The position numbers and the translations under genes are program-made. From Saprospirales bacterium (GTDB lineage: Bacteria; Bacteroidota; Bacteroidia; Chitinophagales; Saprospiraceae): DNA of 14,645 nt. Where the stretch lies: NCBI GenBank assembly GCA_024642645.1, contig JAHEAS010000017.1, forward strand, positions 1 through 14,645. The letters are read 5' to 3'. Below the pieces are notes generated by a model, which was not told the DNA's origin, searched no databases, and worked only from the letters and a program-made list of their open reading frames with translations. Positions 1 to 10,600 of this stretch are shown piece by piece (position 1 is the first letter of the stretch; every line of letters begins with the position of its first letter).

Positions 1-518
1 TACACACCTTACTCTGAACGGCTTTCCAATCAGCTTGCCAAAGATTTTCGCAACGACTTTTATGCTGGCAAATTGAGCCACCTCTACCGTTGCAACAGTG
101 AGGTTTTTCAGCGCACGTTTATTACTGGAAAAAATCGGACAAGGATTGGTTGCTGGACCGGGTCATTTCACGGAGCATGATAGAGGAGGTGGACAAACAG
201 ACCACTTTGCGGTTCCATTATTCCCCAAAAATGATGGAATCTCTGGCGGATATGGTCAAATATGCCCAGCAAAAAGGCAGTAGAGTAGAGATGGTAGTGA
301 ATCCATATTTCCCTGCCTTCCTTCCCAAAATTGGCAACTTGGACAGTTTAATAACGGACATTAACTTGGCGACAGGTTCAACTGTAAAGAATTTTAAAGA
401 CGCCGTTACGGAAACTGAGGCATTCGGCGATTACCAGCACGTGAACAAAAATGGCGCTCGTCTTTATCTTGACAAACTAATTGAGGCTGGAGTTTTGGAA
501 CCCAAAGTGGGTTTGTAA
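1..518 (+). CDS. SGNH-hydrolase-like protein, 3' part, with apparent frameshift
   Basis: This gene is cut by the left edge. From base 1 the first frame is open and protein-like (YTPYSERLSNQ..., then LSHLYRCNSEVF). From about base 105 the sense continues one frame back (SAHVYYWKKSDKDWLLD...) to the TAA at 516-518. The switch falls in the TTTTT run at 104-108; six Ts would join both halves into one frame. Near the C-terminus, DYQHVNKNGARLYLDKL fits the DxxH catalytic block of SGNH/GDSL hydrolases and acyltransferases, where Asp and His complete the triad. The Ser-containing block would lie upstream of the window. The alternative is a separate small gene starting at TTG 150, but the upstream coding signal argues against it. 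The gene converges on the TolC-like gene, with 10 bp between stop codons. Family assignment is tentative because it rests on the C-terminal block only. Confidence 0.5.
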
Positions 519-528
519 TAGGATTAGG

Positions 529-1281
529 CTATTTTTTATAACGTTCTTCAGCCTTTCTGGCATTTTCCCATTTTATACCAATCATTTCTTCTAATTCGAT
601 GATAGCAAGTTGAATATCCGTTTCTGCGGCAAGCCTTTTTTCAGTAGCGTTATTATATGCCTCTGAAGCTCGAAGCATGTCTTCCATGTCGAGGTCGGCG
701 TTTTTGAAACGCTGTTGAGAAATTTGAAAGGTGTTGCGGGTGTCCTCCTCTCCATTAGAACGAACTTTCAGCGTTTCGATAGCAAGTAGTAGCTTCCGAT
801 AACGAGTCAATGTTTCCGCCCTGATTTTCATTTTATGCTGATTTCCCTCCATTTCAGATATCAACACATCTACTTCTTCAATTTCCCGCTTCTTTTTATT
901 GGTTGTAAAACTACCGAGGCTAACACTAGCAGAAAACTGGTACAAAGGATAGAGCACAAGGTTGTCTGGGCTTGGCTGCAGGACATTAGATAGGCTAACT
1001 TCGTTGATGTTGAAACCGAAATTTACATCGTTCATCCAGTCCATCCTTTGCAAGTCAACTTCCTTTTCTTCCTTCGTTTTCTCGTACTCCAATATTTTGG
1101 TCTCTGGACTGTTCATCCAAGCAAGCTGTACCAGATAATCTTCGAAAGAAGTAGGGCGTTGCCCCTCCGGCAGTACAATTTGGTTATAGTCAAATTGGGC
1201 TGAAGCAAACAGCGGAGCCAAAAAGAAAAAGAAAGGAATTGCTAAAGCCTTGAAAAACAGCGAATTGTATAAATAATTCAT
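529..1281 (-). CDS. Short TolC-family outer-membrane protein
   Basis: The 250-residue product begins with a signal peptide: a hydrophobic run at residues 8-27 ending ASA|Q, with cleavage after residue 28. Residues 45-80 (SFEDYLVQLAWMNSPE and a charged helix) resemble the first TolC helix. Residues 87-95 and 111-124 look like two beta strands, and 126-235 is a long, highly charged helix pair. The stretch from RFKNADLDMEDMLRA (191) to LEEMIG (230-235) is the recognisable TolC signature before the hairpin turn. Full TolC proteins have two such repeats and exceed 400 residues. This one carries about one, so it may trimerise differently or serve a polysaccharide or small-molecule exporter. No Shine-Dalgarno sequence precedes the ATG. 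It is divergent from the megasynthase gene and convergent with the SGNH-like gene, so a role in exporting the megasynthase product is possible but unsupported. Confidence 0.65.
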   Translation of the reverse strand: MNYLYNSLFFKALAIPFFFFLAPLFASAQFDYNQIVLPEGQRPTSFEDYLVQLAWMNSPETKILEYEKTKEEKEVDLQRMDWMNDVNFGFNINEVSLSNVLQPSPDNLVLYPLYQFSASVSLGSFTTNKKKREIEEVDVLISEMEGNQHKMKIRAETLTRYRKLLLAIETLKVRSNGEEDTRNTFQISQQRFKNADLDMEDMLRASEAYNNATEKRLAAETDIQLAIIELEEMIGIKWENARKAEERYKK

Positions 1282-1606
1282 TCAGTCACAAGTAGTTGTT
1301 GGACCGGCAATCCCAAAAAATGCCTTAGTCACGGGTTGTGAAACATTAAAAATCCAACAATCAGGCCATAGCGTAGGGGAGAGTAGAATAAAAGATTTGG
1401 CAAAACTACATCAAACCATTTGTGTCCTAACCATTTTTGGACTATTTTTGTACACTATTTTAATATTGCTCCCCGCACATTTTAGGTTTTTTATTAATTC
1501 TAACCGACTATTCCCATTCAAATCTGCTGGCTATAAAATTAGCAATTGCAGTTATTAGGTCTTCCAGAAATCTTACCTCCCTTTTGTACTGAATAGAACA
1601 AACACT
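1282..1606. other. Divergent intergenic region
   Basis: About 325 bp separate the start of the TolC-like gene (-) from that of the megasynthase gene (+). The region is AT-rich, with no convincing ORF or RNA gene. It holds one good Bacteroidota-type promoter candidate for the + strand (1419-1450). The likely 5' leader of the megasynthase mRNA is about 150-190 nt, with no clear hairpin or riboswitch-like element. No good promoter for the - strand was found. Confidence 0.6.
1419..1450 (+). promoter_or_regulatory. Putative Bacteroidota sigma-70-type promoter of the megasynthase gene
   Basis: TTTG at 1419-1422 is followed after 20 bp by TATTTTTG at 1443-1450. This matches the Bacteroidota -33/-7 consensus (TTTG, 19-21 bp, TAnnTTTG). 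Transcription would start near 1456-1458. The spacer holds a small inverted repeat, GTCC (1424-1427) and GGAC (1439-1442), which is too short to call an operator. Confidence 0.5.
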
Positions 1607-4600
1607 ATGCAGCTTGGCAGAGTCTGCATTAAGCATACCACTATGAAGGAAAACAAACACGTATCGAGCGTACCCACGTTTCCGTCCGATACCTGTGTAC
1701 ATGATATTTTTCAGCGGGAAGTCCGCCGTTGCCCAGGTGCAATTGCGCTTGTATTTGGTTCACAGTCAATGACTTATGCTGAATTAGATGCCCGTTCGAC
1801 CGAGCTAGCCCAATATCTTCTCTCCATCGGAATCCAAACAGAAGATTTCGTCGCCATATATTTGGAGCGTTCCTTTGAAATGATAATCGGCATTTTCGGA
1901 ATCTTAAAAGCCGGAGCTGCTTATGTTCCCATTGACGTGGATTACCCATCTGACCGCATGGCCTTCATGGTGGAAGATTGCGCAGCAAATGTCATCCTTA
2001 CCCAAAGCCACTTGGCCCCCAAACTTTTAAGTACAAAAGCAGCAATCATAAAGCTTGACCAGCCCCTCCCCAAAATCGTAAATCGCCATTCGTCATCCGT
2101 AAATCCCTCGAATCTGGCCTACATGATTTACACTTCCGGTTCCACCGGAAAGCCTAAGGGCTGCATGATTACCCACGAAAACCTTTGCAACCAACTCGAA
2201 GGCCAACAGGCCATCGCACCAGAACCCATTGGGGCAATGATGCTCACCTGCTCCATCAGCTTCGATGTTTCGGTTCTGACTATTTTCTGGACCTTGTTAC
2301 AAGGTGCGCCCCTTGTTTTGCCTCGTCAGGGTGAGGAAAAAGACATGGCGCAACTTGCTGATACTATTTACAAAAGCCTAGTCACGCACATCCTCACCCT
2401 ACCTTCCCTTTACACCCTACTGCTCGAACAAGCGCCAGTTCACAAGCTTCAAAGCCTAAAACTTGTCAACGTCAGTGGCGAGGTTTGTCCTACTTCCCTA
2501 GCGCAAAAGCACGAGCAAATCATCCCAGAGGGACAGCTTTACAACCTCTATGGTCCTACGGAGGCCACGGTCAACTGTACCTATTTCACTTTCCCCAAAG
2601 GATTCAATGAGCCTAAGGCGCCTATCGGAATCCCAATTCTGAACTACAAAATCTTGATTTTGGATGAATCAATGAAAGAAGTTCAGAATGGCGAGGTTGG
2701 TGAAATTTATATCGGTGGCACAAAGCCCGTAGTAGGACGTGGCTATTGGAAGCGCCCAGAATTGTCGGCAGAACGCTTTGTCGAACTTTACCCATCGCAT
2801 CGGCTCACATCCCATACGCTTTCACCAATCTATAAAACCGGTGATTTAGCTCGGTGGCAACCTGATGGCAATATCGAATTCCTGGGCCGCTCCGATTTTC
2901 AGGTCAAATTCCGGGGCTATCGGATTGAGTTGGGTGAAATTGAAACTGCCATTGCGAACAACCCCGCTGTTCGGGAAACAGTGGTTGTATTAAAAAATCA
3001 GCATGTTGTGAACGAAGGCAAATTAGTGGCCTACATCGTTCAAAATCAAGGATTTACGCTAACGGTAAGCGAAATCCATGACTTTCTTTCTGCCAATTTG
3101 CCAGCTTACATGTTACCCTCACATGTTGTTTTTTTAGAGAAAATACCTCTAACGACAAACGGAAAAATTGATAGGAAAGCACTGCCCGACCCAGCGAATG
3201 ATAGACCTGAACTCGCCCAAGGATTCGAAGCTCCACAGGGCAAATTAGAGGAGATTTTCACGGAAAAATGGGAAGAACTGCTGAAGGTCAGCCCCATAGG
3301 CCGCCACGACAAATTCTTTGAGTTGGGTGGAAATTCCATCCTCGCTGCCAAGTTTATCGGCAGCTTGATGACTGCATGCGAAGCCTCCATTTTCATTACC
3401 ACCATTTTCGACCATCCAACTGTAGCTGGGTATGCTGCCTTTTTTGAAGAAAATTATTCAAACCTCCTTCCGAGGTTGCTGGAAGATTCTGTCCATATTT
3501 ATAATCCTACGACAGGGGGAGCGGCTGGAAACAGTCGCTCCTCAAAAAACTCCGAAGGTTTACTGAACGCTAAAAATTTAGTAAACCTAACCCCTTCCGA
3601 CATTGAAGATTTCAAAAAAATCATCCCAGTACACCTCCCACCAGTTATCAATCGTCAGTTGTCAATCGAAAATACACTGGCGCCAATTTTCATCCTTGCA
3701 CCGCCCCGTTCTGGTACCACTTTGCTTCGAGTAATGCTCGCTGGGCATCCCGGATTGTTCGCCTGCAACGAACTGCAACTGCTTCATTTTGAGACGCTTG
3801 CAGAACGCAACGAAGCATATCAGGGTAAGTTTACCTTGTGGTCAGAAGGATTAATCAGGGCAATTATGGAGTTGAAAAACTGCCATGCTGAAGATGCCAA
3901 AGTTTTACTCCACAATTTTGAAGCGAAGGGTGTGACAACTGCTGAGATGTTTTCAAAATTGCAGGAATGGGTCGGAGGTGACCGCCTAATTGTTGACAAA
4001 TCACCGAGTTATGCATTGGACAGTCTGGCATTGGAAAAAGCTTTAGCCGATTTCCCAAATGCCCGTTTTATCCACCTTGTACGCCATCCTTACAGCATGG
4101 TCCGGTCATTTGAAAAATACCATATGGACCAGGTGCTCTACCTGCATCCGCACAACTTTACATCGAAGCAACTTGGTGAACTCGTCTGGCTGGAGAGCCA
4201 TCGAAATACTGTTGATTTTTTAGAAAAAGTACCCGCTGAGCGCCAATTTCGGATGGTGTACGAAGATTTGGTTCAAAACCCTGAGGCCAATATGAGAGCC
4301 ATGTGTAAGGCGCTCGATATTCCATTTCATGAAGGACTGCTTAATCCTTACCAGGATTTGGATAAGAAAATGACCGATGGCATATACCGTGATAGCAGGT
4401 CAATGGGGGACACCAATTTTGATCAAAAGAAAAAAATCGACGCTGAAAAAGCCAAGGATTGGAAGGGCGTTTTGGAGGATAATTTCCTTTGTGAAGAGAC
4501 ATGGGGAATTTACCACACAATAAGCCCTACCACAGTTCTCCCCCAAGGGGAGGGGGCCATCGCCATCATCGGCATGTCCTGCCGGCTTCCTGGCGCCAAT

Positions 4601-7600
4601 AACGTCGAGGAGTTTTGGCAAAATCTGGTGGAAGGCAAGAACGTTAGCCATCTCGTTACAGACGCTGACATTGATGCAGAAGGGATAATCGTAAATCGTA
4701 AATCCAAAATCGTAAATCGGGCTTATGCGCTAAGCGACCCTTATGCCTTCGATGCCTCTTTTTTCGGCTATCACCCAAAAGAGGCAGAAATGATGGATCC
4801 GCAGCACAGGCATTTTCTCGAAACTGCCTATGAAGCGCTTGAATCAGCTGGCTACGACTCGTATAATTTTGCTAAAAAAATAGGGGTATTCGGCGGGGTG
4901 GCTAGAAATACATACGCCCTGAATAACTTACTGACAAACAAGGATTTACTCGAAAAAAGTGGTGGGTGGTATCAAGAGATGTTGGCTTCGGATAGCAGTT
5001 TTAGCATAACTCGTGTGGCTTACAAGCTAAACCTACGAGGTCCCGCCGTAAACGTTCAAACCGCCTGCTCAACGGGTGGGGTAGCGGTACACCTCGCTTG
5101 CCAAAGCCTCCTTTCAGGCGACGCTGATATGGTACTAGTCGGTGGTGGTCGTGTGCAAGCACCGGTGCTTGGCGGCTATGAGCACATTGAGGGCGGACCG
5201 CTGTCTGCCGATGGTTACTGCCGTGCTTTTGACGCCAAAGCAGACGGAATGGTGCAGGGTCACGGTATGGGCATGTTGGTTTTGAAAAAATTGGATAAGG
5301 CCGTTGAGGACGGGGACCATGTCTGGGCGGTCATAAAATCAAGTGCTATCAACAACGATGGCTCTGATAAAACAGGCATTACAGCACCCAGCAGCAAAGG
5401 ACAAGCCGATGCCATCCAAAATGCCATAGAAAAAGCTGGGTTGACAAATGACCAGATTAGCTATGTGGAGACACATGGTACAGGTACATTTATTGGTGAC
5501 CCAATTGAAATACAAGGGCTGACTATGGCCTTCGGTAGAAGGGCTGGAACCCCGTGTTTAATCGGGTCTGTGAAAACGAATTTGGGCCACTTGGATGCTG
5601 GAGCCTGCATCGTGGGCATCATCAAAACTGCATTGGCGCTGTACCATGAGCAGCTGCCAGCAACTTTGCATTTCGAAAAAAACAATCCGCAAATTGATTT
5701 TGAGAACACACCTTTCGAAGTAAATGCTGAATTACGACCTTGGAAGCGAAGCGAAAAACCACGTTTTGCTGGGGTGAGCAGCTTCGGTTTGGGCGGAACG
5801 AATGCGCATATTATTTTGGGAGAAGCCCCAGTTTCAGTTGGCAGTCCTGAGTTGGCAGTTGGAAGTCCGCAACTTCTGCCACTTTCTGCCAAGACCGACG
5901 AGGTATTGGCCAAATTTACCGACCGCATCACCAATTTTTTTCAAAAAAATAGGCAAGTATCAATTGCAGATGCTGCCTACACACTCGCAACAGGACGCCA
6001 ACATTTTGCGAAGCGAAATGCCCTGCTTGTTGCCGAAGGCAAAGAAAAACCGGAAATCATAACTGCTCAATCGCCAGTCGCTAATCGCCAGTCGTCAGTC
6101 GTTATGATGTTTCCCGGTGGCGGCGCCCAGTATGTGAACATGGCGAGGGACTTGTACGAAACCAATGCCTTTTTCAAGCGCCAAATGGACGAATGTTTTG
6201 CCATTTTGGAAAAAGACCATGACTTGAAAATCAAGGAGGTAGTTTTTCCAGCATCCACAAACGATAATTCGTCATCCGCAATTGAAAACCCTGCCATTGG
6301 ATTGGCTTCACTTTTCTCTATTGAATATGCCTTAGCCCAACTTTGGCAGCATTGGGGCATCCAGCCTGCCGAACTCATTGGTCACTCGATGGGCGAGTAC
6401 ACAGCTGCCTGTATCGCTGGCGTGATGTCGTTGGAGGCTGCACTCGGATTGGTGACAGTCCGTGGTAAACTGTTCGAAACACTGGAAGGCGACGGTTGTA
6501 TGTTGAGCGTGGCGACGACGGAAGCCTTGCTCCGTCCATTTTTGGATGCCAACCATACCATTTCCGTTATCAATAAAATAGACAGCCTAGTGGTCAGCGG
6601 AACGGCCTCGGCAATTGACCAATTACAAGAATCACTGACAGCTGCGGGCGTTGATTGCTCAAAAATCCACATCAAGGTTCCGGCGCATTCGCCTTTGATT
6701 GACCCAATTTTACCCCAATTCAGAAAATACCTCGAAGGCGTCGAACTTCATGCACCAAAAATCCCAATCGTCAGCAACGTTACTGGCACTTGGCTCACCG
6801 CCGAGGAAGCCACTTCGGTGGATTATTGGCTGCGTCACCTCCGTCAAACCGTCCGTTTTGCTGACGGATTGACCACACTGACATCTCTCCAATCCGCAAT
6901 CCCCAATCCCCAATCCGAAATTCAAAAGAACCGTATCTTCCTCGAAGTGGGACCCGGACAGACGCTTAGTACGTTTGCCCGGGCTCTTCCCACTCTCTCC
7001 GGCGAGGCTCGAATCATATTGGCGTCCGTGCGGCATCCGAAGGAGGTGCGCAATGACGCTGCTTTCATTTTGAAGACAATGGGCAAACTCTGGGTCAGTG
7101 GCTTGGAGGTCAATTGGAGCGCCTATTTTGAAGGTGAAAAACGCCGCCACGTGCCGCTTCCAACCTACCCGTTTGAACGGAAGAAATACTTTATTGCACC
7201 GAAAAGTGCCTCCGAACCTCGGTTCGAAAGTGTGCAAAATTTTGCAATAACACCACCAATAACCCAACTCAATGCCGAATTGGAGGTCGGCGGCACACCT
7301 GCCATGACTGAAATAATCACATCCCGTCTCCCCAAACTAATCGCTGAAATCAAAGCCTCGCTGCACGAACTGAGCGGCATGGAGCCTGCTCAAATGGATG
7401 CCTCGGCGAGCTTTCTGGAACTGGGCTTCGACAGCCTATTTTTGAGCCAAGCCATCATCCGTTTCAACCAAAAATTCAAGCTGGACTTGAGTTTTCGGGT
7501 GCTTTTTGAAGATGCTCCGACCATAGAGGACCTGGCTGTGTTGGTGGATGAACTGCTACCTGTGGGGATGTTTGCATCAGCCGTTTTGCCATTGTCCCCA

Positions 7601-10600
7601 AATCCGGCCATGCCAAGTCAAACTGCACAAGCAGAAAACGTAAATGGTATTTATCAGCAGCCGATGCAACAGCTTTCATTGGAAAACTCGTCTGCCATCC
7701 AGCAAATCATCAACCAGCAATTGCAATTGATGCAGCAGCAATTGGCGCTGTTGCAAGAACAGCCGATGACTGCGGCACTTCCTCAAACAGTATTAAATCA
7801 ACAAGTTAGCAACTCCAATACACCCCAATCCACTATCCAAAACCCGGAACCCGAAGTCGCAAAGCCGGAGGTCGAAATCCAGCGCTCGACCAAGGGCGTC
7901 ACGGCCAAGTTGAACAGTTATAAAAAGATTTCGACAGACGATGATTTGAGTGAAAAACAGCGTGAGGGGTTGCAGGATTTCATGCAGCGGTACGAAGCGA
8001 TGACCCCGAAATCGAAGGCGATGGCACAGCGTCACCGACAATACTATGCCGACCCTAGGAGCGTGACGGGTTTCAGTAAATTATGGAAAGAAGTCTGCTA
8101 CCAAATTGCCCACGAGCGCTCGAAAGGGGCGCATATCTGGGACGTGGACGGCAACGAATACGTGGATTACGTGATGAGTTATGGCGTGGCGCTGTTCGGC
8201 CACATGCCCGATTTTGTGGAAAAAGCTGCCGCCGCTGCCATTCAACGAGGCAATTCGATAGATCTATTGCCACCGGAAGCCACCGAAATCGCCCGCATGA
8301 TTTGCGAGATGACAGGCTATGACCGGGTGACGCTGGCAAACACAGGAACGGAAGCAGTACTGGGAGCAGTTCGTGCTGCACGCACGGCAACAGGGCGGGA
8401 TAAAATCGCCGTTTTCGACACCGACTACCACGGCATGATTGACCAGTTCATGGTGCGAGGGGTGCATTTCAAAGGAGAGAGCAAAACATTGCCTTCGTCG
8501 CCCGGCGTCCCCAAATTTTTGGTGGAAAACACGCTGGTGCTCGACTACGACGATCCAGAAGTGCTGCAGAAACTGACGCAACAAATCAGTGAACTGGCCG
8601 CAGTCGTCATCGAACCAGTGCAAGCTCAAAACCCTCACTGGCAGCATGGCGAGCTGATAAAAGCCATCCGAAAAATCACTGCGCAAAATGGCGTAGCACT
8701 GATTTTTGATGAAATCATCAACGGGTTCCGACTTGACCAGCGCGGCGCACAGGCTTGGTACGGCGTGGATGCGGACATTTCTGCCTACGGCAAAAGTATC
8801 TCTGGAGGCTTTCCGCTCGCAGCAGTTGCTGGAAAGGAGAAGTACATGAGTTCATTTGACGGTGGCTACTGGGGCTATGGTGACGACAGCTCGCCTGATG
8901 GAGTCATCGCCTACTTTGCCAGCACCTTCATCAAAAACCCCATCAGCGTGGCGGCAGCACATGCGGCTTTGACTGAAATCCAACGACTGGGCCCTTCCAT
9001 GCAAAAGGATTTGAATGAAAAAACTGCCCGTTTTGCGGAACGCATCAGCGAGATTTTCCTTCGGAAAAAAGCACCGCTGATGATTCAGTCTGCTTCGTCG
9101 TTTTTTATGATAAAAAATGCGGATGCCAGCCCGCTTAGCCGCTTGTTCAATTACGTGCTTCGAACCAAAGGCATCAATATCAGGGAGCGGCCCTGTTTCA
9201 TCTCGACAGCGCATACCGAGACGGATTTTGAGCGGACCTACAAAGGTTTTGTAGATGCCATTGACGAGATGTTTGCACTTGGGCTGATGGAGCCTTGGGA
9301 AGGGGAGGATTTGAACGTGATAATCGTAGCGCCTAACCCCATTTTGGCAGCGCTGGCCACCGAAATCCAGTCTGGTGGCACCTTCCCCACCACCGAAGGC
9401 CAACAGGAAATTTTTCTTTCCGACCAGTTCTCAGCTGATGCCTCAAAAGCTTACAATATTGCGACAGAAATCAGGCTGGAAGGCCATTTTGATGAAGCAA
9501 AAATGCGGGCTGCCTTGCAGGCAATGGTTGACCGGCATGAAGCTTTGCGCACTGTGTTTTCAGCCGATGGAAAACAGATGACCGTGTCGCCGAGGTTGGA
9601 AATCGAGGTGCCTTTTGTCGATTTGTCAGGAGCCCATGAACAGCTCTTGGAGCTGCATTTTGAGGAAGCCGAACACCTGTTTGATTTGCAAAATGGGCCA
9701 CTTGTGCGCTTCAAAATCGTAAAATTAGGAGCGCAAACTCACCTTGTTTTTATCAATGTACACCATATCATTTGTGATGGTTGGTCACTTGGGATATTGA
9801 CCAAGGAACTGGGGGAGTTGTACGCAGCCGACTTTCCAAATCTTAAAAACTTGGAAAGTCTCACTGTGCCCAAACAACTAGGCCAGTTCGCCACAGAACA
9901 GGCTCATTTACAGCAACTTGACGTTTTTACAAAAAATGAAAAATACTGGCTGGAGCAATTTAAAGATTCGGTTCCGGTCTTGGATTTACCGACTGATTTT
10001 GCCCGTCCACCTGTGAAAACATTCAATGGAGCAGTGGAGAAAATCAGTTTCGATGAAGAATTTACAAACCAAATCCGCAAAGCCGCTGCAAAGCAGGGAA
10101 GCACCTTTTATGTGTTCATGTTGGCGGCATACAAAGCCTATCTGAGTCGCATCGCAGGGCAGGAGGATATGGTGGTGGGTGTGGCTGCTGCTGGACACAA
10201 TTTACCTGGCAACGCCAACTTGGTGGCTCATGCCATCAGCCTGCTGCCGGTACGTTCGAAAGTGAAAAGTGATGGCTTATTTGGGGATTATTTGAAAACA
10301 GTGCGCAAGCAAGTGCTCGATGCTTTCGACCACCAGCAATACACGTTTGGGGCACTGGTGAAAAAACTGAAAATTGGTCGGAACGCCAGCCGGAACACGC
10401 TTGTCAGTGTGGCATTCAACCTTGATAGCCCGCTGGAAAACCTGAAATTTGGAAGCCTCAATGCTACTACACGCGCTATTCCAAGGCATTACGAAACCTT
10501 TGATACATTTATCAATTTGAAACCGCTCGGCTCAACCATTGACTTCGAGTGGAATTTTAACAGTGACCTTTTCCGAAAAGAAAGCATTCAATTTCGATTG

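Larger units (their letters stand above)
6101..7186 (+). other. AT: acyltransferase domain plus post-AT linker
   Basis: FPGGGAQY starts the domain at 1502. GHSMGEY carries the nucleophile Ser1594, and His1694 lies in VPAHSPLID, 100 residues downstream. The usual selectivity tetrad ending at this His (HAFH for malonyl, YASH for methylmalonyl) reads VPAH, so extender choice cannot be read with confidence; malonyl is likely by default. SNVTGTWLT and LPTYPFER mark the C-terminal part and post-AT linker. Two repeat-derived loops lie inside (1552-1562, 1761-1772). Confidence 0.93.

Noticed and set aside
98..283. 61-aa plus-strand frame starting at 98
   Set aside because: It overlaps the better-supported SGNH-like frame and shows no family features.
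1401..1408. Minus-strand TAGTTTTG as -7 box for the TolC-like gene
   Set aside because: No TTTG -33 partner was found at the proper distance, so it is not supported as a promoter.
1697..3196. A1 as a fatty-acyl-AMP ligase or hydroxy-acid loader
   Set aside because: The A4 segment keeps the Asp that binds an alpha-amino group and the overall motifs are NRPS type, so an amino acid is favoured.
3680..4516. CurM-like decarboxylative chain termination by ST-TE
   Set aside because: ST is far from the TE and no KR makes a beta-hydroxyl, so terminal alkene formation is not expected.
4686..4719. Possible CRISPR-like repeats (AATCGTAAATC copies)
   Set aside because: Units are about 11 bp, nearly contiguous, without unique spacers, and lie in frame inside a KS domain.
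6710..7267. 185-aa open frame on the minus strand
   Set aside because: It is antisense to the AT domain, has no recognisable motif and mirrors the codon structure of the megasynthase. The same applies to the 183-aa minus-strand frame at 8852-9403.
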